The notes under the pieces: generated by a model
Seen by the model: only the letters and a program-made list of their open reading frames with translations
Databases searched by the model: none
Told to the model about the DNA's origin: nothing
Position numbers and translations under genes: made by a program
From: Parahoeflea alexandrii
GTDB lineage: Bacteria > Pseudomonadota > Alphaproteobacteria > Rhizobiales > Rhizobiaceae
Length of the DNA stretch: 64,000 nt
Reading direction: 5' to 3'
Assembly: GCF_024105735.1 (NCBI RefSeq)
Contig: NZ_JAAAML010000003.1
Location: 310,001-374,000, forward strand
Part shown: positions 9,069-18,724 of the stretch, piece after piece
Layout of the letters: the number at the start of each line of letters is the position of its first letter
Position numbering within the stretch: the first letter of the stretch is position 1

Positions 9069-9911
9069 TTACCCCCGCCGCCCGATCGAAACCCCGGCCG
9101 CCGTCGCCCCGATCACCAGCGCCATGCCGGCCCATTGCGCCGGGCTGAACCATTCGCCGAGTGCCACCGCGCCGATGGCAGTGGCCACCACCGGGCTGGC
9201 AAGCGAAAGATAGGTGGCGCTTGAGCCGATCCGGCCGATGCCGCGGGTCCAGACGAAATAGGCAAACGCGGTGCCGAGCAGCATCAGCCAGCCATAGCCG
9301 AGCATTTCGCTCAGCCCCGGCGCTGGCGGCAGGCCCTCGATCACCAGCGCAACCGGCAAGAGCATAGCGCCGCCGAAGATCAGTTGCCAGGTGGTGGTCT
9401 CGAGCGGCGTCCCCATCCGCCCCCAGCGGTCGATCAGCACGGTGCCGATCGCCATCGACAGCGCCCCGCCGATCGCCGCCGCGACACCGATCGGGTCGGG
9501 GCGGGCCTCCGGCGACAGCACCAGAAGGCCGACCCCGATCACGCCGGCGACACCGGCCAGCAGCTGGACCCGGTTCGGCGCGCGGCGGATCAGAAATGCG
9601 GAGATCAGCACCACCACCAGCGGCTGGATTGCGCCCAGCGTCGCCGCCAGCCCGCCCGGCATCCGCGACGCGGCGACGAAAAGCAGCGCGAAGAACAACC
9701 CGATATTGGTGAACCCGATCGCCGCGTGGCGCTTGAGCGCGGCCATCGGCGGGATGCGCGGATTGAGCATCAGCAGGATCAGCCCCGCCGGAAGCGCCCG
9801 CATCGCGCCAACGAGCAGCGGATGGCTGACCGGCAACGTTTCGGTAAACACCACATAGGTTGAGCCCCAGAGCATCGGCCCGAGAAGGGTAATCAGGATG
9901 GTGCGCAGCAT
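9069..9911 (-). CDS. EamA/DMT-family transporter
   Basis: A 280-residue membrane protein with about ten hydrophobic segments in two EamA repeats; WGSTYVV near the N-terminus and ALSMAIGTVLIDRWG at the start of the second repeat are typical. Start at 9911 (MLRTILITLLGP); an in-frame TTG at 9944 is the alternative. It resembles the transporter at 30961-31860 along most of its length (WGSTY, RALPAGL, PGG-AATLG, MA-GTVL) and the two are paralogs. High GC, unlike the surrounding accessory genes. Confidence 0.87.
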   Translation of the reverse strand: MLRTILITLLGPMLWGSTYVVFTETLPVSHPLLVGAMRALPAGLILLMLNPRIPPMAALKRHAAIGFTNIGLFFALLFVAASRMPGGLAATLGAIQPLVVVLISAFLIRRAPNRVQLLAGVAGVIGVGLLVLSPEARPDPIGVAAAIGGALSMAIGTVLIDRWGRMGTPLETTTWQLIFGGAMLLPVALVIEGLPPAPGLSEMLGYGWLMLLGTAFAYFVWTRGIGRIGSSATYLSLASPVVATAIGAVALGEWFSPAQWAGMALVIGATAAGVSIGRRG

Positions 9912-10135
9912 GGGGACTCGGAGCGGTTGGGTGGGGTACAGCAAGCTTAGCGCCGATCAAGTCCGATTGGAAACATTTGAACGACGGAGCAACGTGACCC
10001 AGGCAACGCTAACCTCGCGCGACGTCCGACAAAGAGGCGGCATTGTCCGTGTTCAAGTTGTTGGTGTCCCCAATTGGGAGGCCATCCGTGTCTTGCGGTG
10101 GGATCGGGGGCCATGCAGGCTGACACGGAATTGTT

Positions 10136-10468
10136 TTAGATTCCCGCCCACAGGATGCAGCTGAGCAAGCCGACCACAAAACAGACCGGCAAGACATTTG
10201 GGGAGCTCAGCCATCTCCCGGAAGACTGCCGTCCCAGCAAGACCAGAACGCTGGTGGTTACTCCGGCCGCCGCACCCAGGCCCAGAAAAAGAGTTATGGC
10301 CACGTCGATAAATGCGCCAGCCCCATCGGCTCTGGAATTGCTTTGATATTGCAGCACGGCAACCAAAACTGCGACTACGGTTGCCCAGAACAGCAGTCTC
10401 CAATGCCACAGGAACCCAAACAGCACGAAGCCGATCACGTATGGGGGCACAACAATGAAGAACAGCAT
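10136..10468 (-). CDS. Small hypothetical membrane protein
   Basis: 110 residues with about four hydrophobic segments (VVPPYVIGFVLFGFLW, LLFWATVVAVLVAVL, a Gly/Ala-rich segment near residue 65, and LPVCFVVGLLSCILW at the C-terminus). No family recognised. No strong ribosome site. The DNA is less GC-rich than the housekeeping genes around it, and the gene lies in the accessory stretch between the RES gene and the transglycosylase. Confidence 0.55.
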   Translation of the reverse strand: MLFFIVVPPYVIGFVLFGFLWHWRLLFWATVVAVLVAVLQYQSNSRADGAGAFIDVAITLFLGLGAAAGVTTSVLVLLGRQSSGRWLSSPNVLPVCFVVGLLSCILWAGI

Positions 10469-10747
10469 AGATCACTCGGACAGTTGCAAAAGCCAGACTC
10501 ATTCCATCATGTGTGGCTGGGTCAAGCCATTTGCAATTTTTCCGGGTACAATCCTTCACGGGCGCTTAACAGATAGAGTCCCTTCAGCTACGAATTGGTT
10601 GTCGCACTGAAGCAGCGATAAGAGCGCTGCCGCACCAGTTCGCAAGTGCACCTGGCGAAGCCAATGCAGTTGCTTGCTTGTATTTTGTGCAGATAGGCAA
10701 GGCTCGACCAGGGGGGCCCATTTGCCAGGTCGGTATGGTCTCATCTC

Positions 10748-11191
10748 ATGCATGGATTTCGAAGATACTGGATAGATGCAATCGCGGTATGCGCCATTCT
10801 GGCGGTATTCGCCTACTATGCTCAGAGGCCCTATTCCTGGCTCCTGGAGCATGAATGTTCCGATACCGGCACCGTGATCGCCGATGAAGTCTTTGTCAAA
10901 AACGGTTTCGAGTTGGTGGCGAGCTATTGGGTGAAGCTGCCGCCACGGACAGGTTATGCCAATACCTATGAAGACCTTCTTGCCCAGTATCCAGACTGTT
11001 GTGGGATCTATAAAGGCCCTCCGGCAGATTATATGCAATCACCATCCTGGTGGCAGACTGTGACCAACCAATATGCAAAGGCTGTCTTGGTAATACTGGA
11101 TATCAAATCCAAGCAAGGAGCCGATTATCGGACTATGGAGTTTTCCCGACTGGTAACCTTCGATGCCTGCGGAAACAATGTTCCGAACTGA
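10748..11191 (+). CDS. Hypothetical membrane-anchored protein
   Basis: 147 residues with one N-terminal hydrophobic segment (IDAIAVCAILAVFAYYA, residues about 9-25), after which the sequence is hydrophilic with four or five cysteines (HECSDTG, PDCCG, DACG), consistent with an exported, disulfide-containing domain. No family recognised. Ribosome site is weak. Composition is less GC-rich than the genome average seen here. Confidence 0.55.
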   Translation: MHGFRRYWIDAIAVCAILAVFAYYAQRPYSWLLEHECSDTGTVIADEVFVKNGFELVASYWVKLPPRTGYANTYEDLLAQYPDCCGIYKGPPADYMQSPSWWQTVTNQYAKAVLVILDIKSKQGADYRTMEFSRLVTFDACGNNVPN

Positions 11192-11327
11192 GCGTCGCAA
11201 GCCACGGCCTTTCAAACACAGCCAACCCTGTTCCTGGAGTTGGCAATTGCAAGGAAAATGATGGGAGGTCTTGCCGGGCTTGAGCCGTTTCCATTTATCT
11301 GGATAATTAGGTCGGAGACAACCGCTC

Positions 11328-11969
11328 TCACTCCTTCGATCCCGGCTGCAGGCCCTCGGTGAGCAGCGCCGCAACTTTCGCCGACGCCTCGGCCTTTGTG
11401 ACCTGGCCGTCACCATTCAGGTCGAGTCCACGGTTGAGCTTGTAGGCTTTCGATCCTTTTCGAAAGAGCACGTAGCCGGGTTCCTTGTCGACGGCGCGCG
11501 GATAGAGCACCGCCATGTAGGCGCTCGGCAGATCCTTCATCCGGCCCGCATAGGGGGCGAGATAGGCTTCCACGGAATCGAGCTGGTCGATGGCGCTCAT
11601 CCGGGACAGGGCCGCCGTGCTGGTTCCAAGCGACCTGGCCGTTGCCGGCATGAACTGGATCAGTCCGGTGGCGCCCGAGCCTGCCCGGTTGGTCTCGGAA
11701 GGGTCAAATGTGCGGCCCGTCTCGAACGCCATGATTGCCATCAGGTGGTTCGGGTCCATCGCGAGCCTGCCGGCGACGGCGATCACCTTGCGCCTGAAGG
11801 CGGACGAAACATGCGCGCCCCAGGCGACGGCTGCATCCTGATCGCCGGGTGCGCGCGGGCGCGATCCGGATTCCGGTTGCGGTTTGAGGCCGGGCGAGGG
11901 CGGTTGGTCGGACGCCAGCCGCAGCCTGAGCCAGGAGAACAGGCTATCGAGGAATGGGATGTTGGGCAT
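11328..11969 (-). CDS. Lytic transglycosylase-like protein with EF-hand
   Basis: 213 residues. A transglycosylase SLT-type segment occupies residues about 58-150: AIMAFETGRTF holds the putative catalytic Glu, followed by GSGATGLIQFMPATA. The C-terminal DLNGDGQVTKAEA (about residue 185) is a clear EF-hand calcium loop. There is no signal peptide; the start MPNIPFLDSLFSWLRLRL is amphipathic, as in phage-derived lysozyme-like proteins. It probably cleaves peptidoglycan, but the export route is unclear. A GGGAAACC ribosome site precedes the ATG. Confidence 0.78.
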   Translation of the reverse strand: MPNIPFLDSLFSWLRLRLASDQPPSPGLKPQPESGSRPRAPGDQDAAVAWGAHVSSAFRRKVIAVAGRLAMDPNHLMAIMAFETGRTFDPSETNRAGSGATGLIQFMPATARSLGTSTAALSRMSAIDQLDSVEAYLAPYAGRMKDLPSAYMAVLYPRAVDKEPGYVLFRKGSKAYKLNRGLDLNGDGQVTKAEASAKVAALLTEGLQPGSKE

Positions 11970-12338
11970 GCGGGTTTCCCGTCTGCGATGTCAGGTGAAC
12001 GATGCGGACAAGTCTGGGCCAGCGCCTGCGAGTGTGGATGAACTTGCCGGCTGCCCGGTTGGCGCGCTTTGGCGCGGCAAGGTGCGGGGTTCAAGGAGCC
12101 GCGTGGCAGGCGGTCGGCAAAACCGGAGCCGGTTCAGATCCTTGGGGAGATGCAAGAGGGAGAGTCGGACTCTGTGCCAGGTGGCGGCGGGCCGTCTCCG
12201 GGCATGGTGAACGGGGCAAAGCTGTCCGCGCTTTTATCCCCGCCTCTTGCCCGAAGCTGCGGCTTCTGCGATCACACGCGCATCACAGCACCCGCTCATA
12301 CGGGCGCCACCACGCAACCACCGCCAGGAAATCAAGCC
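11970..12338. other. Intergenic region with no recognised feature
   Basis: Between the divergent transglycosylase and asparaginase genes. The asparaginase frame is open upstream to 12069 but that extension is arginine/glycine-rich with no family-like sequence. I see no clear hairpin or promoter. Confidence 0.5.
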
Positions 12339-13343
12339 ATGCAGAACCCCGTCCTTGTCGAAGTCACCCGCGGAGAGATCGTCGAAAGCCGTCATCGCGG
12401 CATGGCGGTGGTGGTGGATGGCGACGGCGCGGAGGTGATGAGGCTCGGCGACGTCGAAACCCCGGTGTTCCCGCGCTCGGCGGTCAAGTCGATGCAGGCG
12501 CTGCCGCTCATTGAGACCGGCGCTGCGGACCGCTATGGCTTTGGCAACAAGGAACTGGCGCTGGCCTGCGCCTCGCATTCGGGCGAGCCCGGTCACATGC
12601 AGCTGGCCGGTGAAATGGCTGGCCGCGCCGGCCTGAGCGAAGCCGATTTCGAGTGCGGTTGCCATTGGAGCTCGGAACAGAAAGTGTTGATCGCCCAGGC
12701 CCGCGCCGGCGACAAGCCCAACCAGCTCGGCAACAATTGCTCCGGCAAGCACGCCGGCTTCCTCTGCCTCGCCTGCCATGCCGGCGTCGATCACCACGGC
12801 TATGTCGGCTATGACCACTTCGTCCAGGCCTCGGTCCGCGATGTCATGTCCGATCTGACCGGCACCGCGCTCGGCCATGACAATTGCGGCACCGACGGCT
12901 GCTCGATCCCCACCTACGCGGCGCCGCTCAGGAACATCGCCCACGGTTTTGCCCGCATGGCATCTGGCGCGGGCCTCGGGCCCGAGCGCGCGAAAGCAGC
13001 CGAGCGGCTGATGTCAGCCTGCATGGCCGAGCCGTGGCACGTGGCGGGCACGGGTCGCGCCTGCACCGCCCTGATGCAAATCGCCCCGGGCCGGATCTTC
13101 GCCAAGACCGGTGCCGAGGGCGTCTTCTGCGCGACTGTTCCAGAGAAGGGCTACGGCATCGCGCTCAAATGCGAGGACGGCTCCACCCGCGGCGCCGAGG
13201 CAATGATCGGCGCGGTCCTGGCAAAGCTCTTTGCAGATGACGAGGAAGTCTCTTCCCGGCTTGGCGACTGGTCGCGCAAGACGCTGAAGAACTGGAACGG
13301 CATCGAAGTCGGCCGCATCCGCCCCTTAGGCGAACTGGCCTGA
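12339..13343 (+). CDS. L-asparaginase, rhizobial (AnsA/ReAV) type
   Basis: 334 residues, starting at ATG 12339 with AGGA upstream. It belongs to the asparaginase family first described in Rhizobium etli, unrelated to the classical bacterial enzymes. The SAVKSMQ motif supplies the Ser47/Lys50 pair used by that family, ASHSGEP a second Ser, and GNNCSGKHAG plus GHDNCGTDGCS the cysteines that bind zinc in ReAV. C-terminal GVFCATVPEKGYGIALKCEDG is typical. It should hydrolyse asparagine to aspartate and ammonia. It ends three bases from the convergent AraC gene. Confidence 0.9.
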   Translation: MQNPVLVEVTRGEIVESRHRGMAVVVDGDGAEVMRLGDVETPVFPRSAVKSMQALPLIETGAADRYGFGNKELALACASHSGEPGHMQLAGEMAGRAGLSEADFECGCHWSSEQKVLIAQARAGDKPNQLGNNCSGKHAGFLCLACHAGVDHHGYVGYDHFVQASVRDVMSDLTGTALGHDNCGTDGCSIPTYAAPLRNIAHGFARMASGAGLGPERAKAAERLMSACMAEPWHVAGTGRACTALMQIAPGRIFAKTGAEGVFCATVPEKGYGIALKCEDGSTRGAEAMIGAVLAKLFADDEEVSSRLGDWSRKTLKNWNGIEVGRIRPLGELA

Positions 13344-13346
13344 GCT

Positions 13347-14345
13347 TCAGCCCGCGGACTGCGCCGGCTGGTAGATCGGCTTGGCACGGTCGGGCTCGGC
13401 GCGGCGGATGCTGCCCGGCGGTTTGCCGAAGACCCGTTTGAACGCCCGGCAGAACGCGGCTTCCGACTGGTATCCAAGATCCATCGAGATTGCCGCCAGA
13501 CCGTCGCCGGTGTCGATCAGCCGGGCGCGGGCCACCCGCATCCTCCATTCGGTCAGGTAGCGAAGCGGCGTCTGGCCGACCAGATTGGCAAAGCGCGCCG
13601 CAAATGCCGAGCGCGACATCCCGACCTCATCCGCCAGCGTGTCCACGCTCCAGTCCTCGCCCGGGCGGCGGTGCATCAGCGCCAGGGCCTTTCCGATCTG
13701 CGGATCGCGCAGCGCCGCCAGCCAGCCGGTCTCTGTGGTGGGCGCGGTTTCGAGCCAGGACCGGATTGCCTGGATCACCACCACGTCCGACAGCCGGGTG
13801 ATCACCGTTTCGCCGCCCGGTTTCAGCGATGCCGCCTCGCTTGCGATAAAGCGCAGCGTGCTTTGCAGCCATCCGCCGGTCTGGTCGTCCCAGGCGTCGA
13901 TATTGATGATCTGCGGCAACAGTCCGAGCAGGTGCTCGGCGGCGACATCATCAAACCGCACCACGCCATACATGGTCCGGGTCATCGCGCCACCGCCGCC
14001 GTGGCGCATGATCTCGTAACGCTCGCTCACCTTTTCCACCGGCAGTTCGAACAGCGGCTCGCCGGCCATGTCCGGTGCGCTGGAGATCACGTGGGGCGTG
14101 CCGTGCGGGATCAACGCCAGGCTGCCCTGCTGCAGGGGGCGCGGCTCGGCGCCTTCCAGTTGCAGCCAGCAGGCGCCGGATGTCACCACCATGAAGATCA
14201 TCACGCCCTCCAGCCGCGGGATGGCGATCGCCCAGGGCGTGGTCAGCTCGCCGCGGCAATAGAGCGTGCCAGTCAGCCGCAGCATGTGCAGCGTTTCGGC
14301 AAGAGGGTCGGATGTGAGGGGAATGCTCGGATCAGGTTTTGACAT
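13347..14345 (-). CDS. AraC-family regulator with N-terminal cupin
   Basis: 332 residues from ATG 14345. The N-terminal half is a cupin-type ligand domain (GSLALIPHGTPH around residue 75); the C-terminal half has two helix-turn-helix units (SVDTLADEVGMSRSAFAARFANLVG and LAAISMDLGYQSEAAFCRAFKRVFG). Upstream in-frame ATGs at 14381 and 14405 cannot be excluded, but would run into the shared promoter. It is divergent from the NmrA/DUF4345/DUF1772 operon, which is its likely target. Confidence 0.88.
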   Translation of the reverse strand: MSKPDPSIPLTSDPLAETLHMLRLTGTLYCRGELTTPWAIAIPRLEGVMIFMVVTSGACWLQLEGAEPRPLQQGSLALIPHGTPHVISSAPDMAGEPLFELPVEKVSERYEIMRHGGGGAMTRTMYGVVRFDDVAAEHLLGLLPQIINIDAWDDQTGGWLQSTLRFIASEAASLKPGGETVITRLSDVVVIQAIRSWLETAPTTETGWLAALRDPQIGKALALMHRRPGEDWSVDTLADEVGMSRSAFAARFANLVGQTPLRYLTEWRMRVARARLIDTGDGLAAISMDLGYQSEAAFCRAFKRVFGKPPGSIRRAEPDRAKPIYQPAQSAG

Positions 14346-14484
14346 CAGAATGGGATAGCGGTGTTTTTGCGGATTGTCCATGAGTTTGGACGATTTGCAT
14401 ACCAATAGAGCTTTTCAATCATTGTTCATCCAGAATTCGAGGCGTAGGTCTAGCGCATCATCAATCGAACGCAAGGAGCTTCAC

Positions 14485-15312
14485 ATGAACACCGCACCCA
14501 TTCTCGTCATCGGATCCACCGGCAAGACCGGCAGCCGCATCGTCAGGTCGCTGACCGAAAAGGGTTTTCCCGTCCGCGAAGGATCGCGCAACTCGGCCAT
14601 CCCGTTCGACTGGGAGAAGCCTGAAACCTGGGCAGCGGCACTCGCCGGCGTCAAGGCGGCCTATGTCTCCTATTTCCCGGATCTCGCCTTCCCTGGCGCT
14701 GCCGCAAAGATCGAGGCTTTGACCAAAGCTGCCAAGGCAGCCGGTGTCCGCAAGCTGGTCCTGCTGTCGGGCAGGGGAGAGGCGCACGCCCGCCATTGCG
14801 AGGAGATCGTACGCAATTGCGGGCTTGATTTCACGCTGGTCCGCGCCGCCTGGTTCGCCCAGAATTTTTCCGAAGGCTATCTTCAGGCGCCTGTTCTCGA
14901 TGGTGTGGTGGCGCTTCCGGCCGGTGACATCAAGGAGCCGATCGCCGATGTCGACGATATCGCCGATGTTGCCGTCGCGGCGCTGACCGATGACCGCCAC
15001 AATGGCGAACTCTACGAGATTACCGGCCCGCGTCTGCTGACATTCGCCGAGGCTGCCGCAGAAATTTCTTCCGCCGCCGCAATTCCCGTCCAGTACGTGC
15101 CGATCACGCTGGAACAGTTCCACGCCGGCATGCTCGACATCGGCGGTCCGCTGATCGCCGATGTCTTCACCGAGATCTGCCGCGAGACCCTCGACGGTCA
15201 CAACGCCTATCTCACCGACGGCGTCCAGCGGGCTCTGGGCCGCGCCCCGCGCGACTTCGCCGACTTCTGCAGCAATGCCGCGGCAAGCGGTGCCTGGAAG
15301 AAGGCCGCCTGA
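14485..15312 (+). CDS. NmrA-like NAD(P)-binding protein
   Basis: 275 residues with an N-terminal Rossmann motif (VIGSTGKTGSRIV), then KLVLLSGRGE and ALYEITGPR-like segments typical of the NmrA/atypical SDR group; no YxxxK catalytic pair is visible, which fits the redox-sensing or quinone-oxidoreductase branch. AAGGAG lies upstream of the ATG at 14485. It heads a three-gene run with DUF4345 and DUF1772 proteins, divergent from an AraC regulator. Confidence 0.85.
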   Translation: MNTAPILVIGSTGKTGSRIVRSLTEKGFPVREGSRNSAIPFDWEKPETWAAALAGVKAAYVSYFPDLAFPGAAAKIEALTKAAKAAGVRKLVLLSGRGEAHARHCEEIVRNCGLDFTLVRAAWFAQNFSEGYLQAPVLDGVVALPAGDIKEPIADVDDIADVAVAALTDDRHNGELYEITGPRLLTFAEAAAEISSAAAIPVQYVPITLEQFHAGMLDIGGPLIADVFTEICRETLDGHNAYLTDGVQRALGRAPRDFADFCSNAAASGAWKKAA

Positions 15313-15344
15313 CCTGGCTTTCCGTCTCAAACAGGAGTGATCCC

Positions 15345-15740
15345 ATGAACACCTCTCTGCTTCAAAAGGCCGTGCTGCTCGTGGCTGGCATCACGGCGGT
15401 CTACATCGGCGGATCGGTCATCATTTCCCCGGATGCGTTCTACGCGGCCTACGGCATTTCCCTGCACGGCGATGTCAGTCTCGCAAACGAGCTCAGGGCG
15501 ATGGGCGGCGGCGTATTGATGCTCGGCCTGCTGATCCTCTCGGGACTGGTGATCTCGCGCTTCGCATTGGCGTCGACCGTGCTGGCCGGGGCCATGTTTG
15601 TCGCCTATGGCGCAACCCGGTTCCTGAGCCTTGGTCTCGACGGCCAGCCCGATGCCGGTCTTGTCACGGCGATGATCGCCGAGCTTGTGATCGGGTTCGC
15701 AAGCGTGGCGGCGCTGATCGCGGCACGCAGAACGGCCTGA
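15345..15740 (+). CDS. DUF4345-type small membrane protein
   Basis: 131 residues with four hydrophobic segments. The sequence ISPDAFYAAYGISL followed by LANELRAMGGGVLMLG matches my recollection of DUF4345 proteins. A strong AGGAG ribosome site precedes the ATG. It is the second gene behind the AraC-divergent promoter, 32 bp after the NmrA-like gene. No function is established for the family. Confidence 0.8.
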   Translation: MNTSLLQKAVLLVAGITAVYIGGSVIISPDAFYAAYGISLHGDVSLANELRAMGGGVLMLGLLILSGLVISRFALASTVLAGAMFVAYGATRFLSLGLDGQPDAGLVTAMIAELVIGFASVAALIAARRTA

Positions 15741-15831
15741 TCCCAGGATCTGTCGGGCGGCTGCCAGACGGCGGCCGCCTCCAATTCCCAAACCCTCCAG
15801 GCACGGCGCCTGGCAACCGAAAGAAAAGCCG

Positions 15832-16317
15832 ATGTCCCTCTGGTTCCTTCTTCTTTGTGCACTCACGCTGATGGCCTATGCAGGCATCGGCGGCATCTTC
15901 CTCGCGTTCTCCGATTTCATCATGCGCTCCTTCGACCTGGTCAGAAACCAGGCCGGCATCGAGACCATGCAGGTACTCAATGTCGAGATCATGCGATCGA
16001 TCTTCATGGTTCTTTTCATGGGCCTGGTCATCCTCTCGCTCGTCATCATGATCTATGCAGCGCTCAATCTCGACGGCACCGTTCGCAGCCTGCTGCTGCT
16101 TGCAGGTATCTCTTACGTCATCGGCGTCTTTGCCGTGACCGCTGCCGGCAATGTGCCGCTCAACAACCAGCTTGCGGCCCTTGCGCCGGCCACATCGCAG
16201 GCCCTGGTTTTCTGGAAAGAGGCTTACATGACCCGCTGGGTCGCTCTCAACAGCTTGAGGACGCTGGCCTGTTTCCTGGCGTCGGGGTTGACCCTGGCCG
16301 CGCTCATCGTCCGGTAA
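15832..16317 (+). CDS. DUF1772 (anthrone-oxygenase-like) membrane protein
   Basis: 161 residues with four membrane segments; LAFSDFIMRSF near the N-terminus, NVPLNNQLA near residue 104 and the following TRWVALNSLRT match the DUF1772/anthrone oxygenase family. The gene lies 91 bp after the DUF4345 gene in the same direction. Function in bacteria is unknown; companions suggest a small stress or xenobiotic module. Confidence 0.82.
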   Translation: MSLWFLLLCALTLMAYAGIGGIFLAFSDFIMRSFDLVRNQAGIETMQVLNVEIMRSIFMVLFMGLVILSLVIMIYAALNLDGTVRSLLLLAGISYVIGVFAVTAAGNVPLNNQLAALAPATSQALVFWKEAYMTRWVALNSLRTLACFLASGLTLAALIVR

Positions 16318-16419
16318 ACATCATGGCTCAGGCGGTTTTCGCGCCGCCTTGCCTTGATCGGCCCCGGCGCGGGCTCTATGTCGGGTTACCGGCCCCTTCC
16401 GGGCTGATCCTTCCCGCAC

Positions 16420-18540
16420 ATGGAGTTCTCCTTGTCCGCCTCTAAATTGTCTGCCTTCAAAAACCTGCCTGTTGCCCCGATCGCTGCCAAGCGACCCGTA
16501 ACCGACACTCGTCACGGTATTGCGCGCTCTGATGATTACGCCTGGATGCGCGATGACAACTGGCAGGCGATGTTCAAGGATCCTTCCATCCTCGATCCGG
16601 CGATCCGCACCCATCTGGAGGCGGAGAACTTCTACCAGCAGGCGGCGATGGCGGACACCGAGGCGCTGCAGAAGACACTGTTTGCCGAAATGCGCGGCCG
16701 CATCAAGGAAGATGACAGTTCGGTGCCGTCGCCCGATGGCGCCTGGCTCTACGGGGTGCGCTATGTCACCGGTGGCGAGCAGCCGAAGTATTTCCGCATT
16801 CCGCGCGGCGGCGGCGATGAGCAGATCACGCTTGATGGTGACCGGGAAGCCCATGGCAAACCCTATTTTCGTCTGGCCGGTACCGGTCATTCGCCCGATC
16901 ACCAGGCGATGATCTGGGGGTATGACGACAAGGGTTCTGAATTCTTCACCCTCAAGGTCCGAGATCTCGCAACCGGCGCGGATTCGTCCGACCTGATCGA
17001 GAACACCGGTGGCGGTGCCGCCTGGGCGGCCGATTGCAAGGGGTTCTTCTACACCGCAGTGGACGACAACCACCGGCCCAGCAAGATCTTCTACCATCGC
17101 CTCGCGACACCCCAGAGCGAGGATGTCCTGGTTCACGAGGAGGCCGACACCGGCTTCTTCATGGGGGTCTCCGGCTCCCGGCTCGATGATTTCATCATGA
17201 TCGGCATCAATGATCATGAGACCTCGGAATGCTGGGTCATGCCGGCCGATGATCCGCAGGCCAAACCGCAACTGGTGGCGGCCCGCAAGACCGGCATCGA
17301 ATACTCGCTCAGCGAAGGCGGCGATGTCTTCTTCATCCTCACCAATGCCGGCGGCGCCAAGGACTTCAAGATCATGCAGACCCCGGTCGGATCTCCCGGG
17401 CCTGAAAACTGGAGCGAAGTCGTCCCCCACAAGCCCGGCCGGCTGATCCTCTCCGTCAGTGCCTACCGCAATCACCTTGTCTGGATGGAGCGGGAGAACG
17501 GCCTGCCGCGCATCGTCATCCGCGACCGCTTGAGTGGCGAGGAACACGCCATTGCCTTCGACGAGGAAGCCTATTCGCTCGGCTTCCAAGGCTCGATGGA
17601 ATACGACACCGACACCGTCCGGTTCAGCTATGCCTCGATGACGACCCCGTCCGAACTCTACGATTACAACATGACCACCCGCGAGCGCACGCTTCTCAAG
17701 CGTGACGAGGTGCCTTCGGGCCACAATCCGGGCGATTACGTCACCCGTCGCGTCATGGCCCCGGCCGATGACGGCGAACTTGTGCCGGTCACGCTTCTCT
17801 ACCGCCAGGACACAAAGCTCGACGGCACCGCGCCGTGCCTGCTCTACGGCTACGGATCCTACGGGATTTCGATCCCCGCCAGCTTCAACACCAACTGTCT
17901 CTCCCTGGTTGACCGCGGCTTTGTCTACGCCATCGCCCACATTCGCGGTGGCAAGGAGAAGGGCTTTTCCTGGTATGAGGAAGGCAAGCGCGGCAAGAAG
18001 ATCAACACCTTCACCGATTTCATTGCCGCGGCTCGCTATCTCGACAGGGAGAACTTCACCTCACATGACCGAATTGTCGCCCAAGGCGGTTCCGCCGGCG
18101 GCATGCTCATGGGCGCGGTTGCCAACATGGAGCCTGAAGCTTTCGGCGCGATCATCGCTGCCGTGCCGTTCGTTGATGTGCTCAACACCATGCTCGACGA
18201 CACGCTGCCGCTGACGCCGCCGGAATGGCCGGAATGGGGCAACCCGGTTGCCTCCGTCGAGGATTACCGGACGATTGCGGCCTACTCGCCCTACGATAAT
18301 GTGAGCGCACAAGCCTATCCGCCGGTGCTGGCGGTAGCCGGCCTGACCGATCCCCGCGTGACCTACTGGGAACCCGCCAAATGGGTCGCCCGCCTGCGCC
18401 AGATGTCGACCAGCGGAAATCCGGTTCTCTTCAAGATCAACATGGCCGCCGGTCACGCCGGTGCCTCTGGGCGCTTCCAGCGGCTTGAAGAGATTGCCTA
18501 TGAATATGCCTTCGCGCTCAAGGTTGTTGGAAAGGTTTGA
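16420..18540 (+). CDS. ptrB: Oligopeptidase B (S9A serine peptidase)
   Basis: About 706 residues, normal for the family. An N-terminal seven-blade propeller is followed by an alpha/beta-hydrolase domain: nucleophile Ser in GGSAGGMLMG (about residue 556), Asp in GLTDPRVTYWEP and His in AGHAGASGRF. It cleaves peptides after basic residues in the cytoplasm. The start is uncertain: ATG at 16420 has no good ribosome site, whereas a TTG at 16432 is preceded six bases upstream by GGAG formed by that ATG codon region. Confidence 0.92.
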   Translation: MEFSLSASKLSAFKNLPVAPIAAKRPVTDTRHGIARSDDYAWMRDDNWQAMFKDPSILDPAIRTHLEAENFYQQAAMADTEALQKTLFAEMRGRIKEDDSSVPSPDGAWLYGVRYVTGGEQPKYFRIPRGGGDEQITLDGDREAHGKPYFRLAGTGHSPDHQAMIWGYDDKGSEFFTLKVRDLATGADSSDLIENTGGGAAWAADCKGFFYTAVDDNHRPSKIFYHRLATPQSEDVLVHEEADTGFFMGVSGSRLDDFIMIGINDHETSECWVMPADDPQAKPQLVAARKTGIEYSLSEGGDVFFILTNAGGAKDFKIMQTPVGSPGPENWSEVVPHKPGRLILSVSAYRNHLVWMERENGLPRIVIRDRLSGEEHAIAFDEEAYSLGFQGSMEYDTDTVRFSYASMTTPSELYDYNMTTRERTLLKRDEVPSGHNPGDYVTRRVMAPADDGELVPVTLLYRQDTKLDGTAPCLLYGYGSYGISIPASFNTNCLSLVDRGFVYAIAHIRGGKEKGFSWYEEGKRGKKINTFTDFIAAARYLDRENFTSHDRIVAQGGSAGGMLMGAVANMEPEAFGAIIAAVPFVDVLNTMLDDTLPLTPPEWPEWGNPVASVEDYRTIAAYSPYDNVSAQAYPPVLAVAGLTDPRVTYWEPAKWVARLRQMSTSGNPVLFKINMAAGHAGASGRFQRLEEIAYEYAFALKVVGKV

Positions 18541-18724
18541 GACGGAGAATCGAAGCAAAAGGCGCAGCAAAGAATGTATTGCCGCATTTGAGTAAAATAT
18601 CAAAACATATGATTATGATTGTATAATATGGGTTATCAGTGTTTTTACCATTCGCCTTAAGCGTATGCTCATAACCGGCGTTTAGAACGGGTCCCATCGT
18701 ATTCCAATGATGTGGAGTCCGCGA

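Noticed and set aside
12069-12338. N-terminal extension of the asparaginase
   Set aside because: Not family-like, no ribosome site; ATG at 12339 has AGGA and gives the normal length.
16321-17940. 539-codon open frame on the minus strand
   Set aside because: Antisense to oligopeptidase B with shadow composition.
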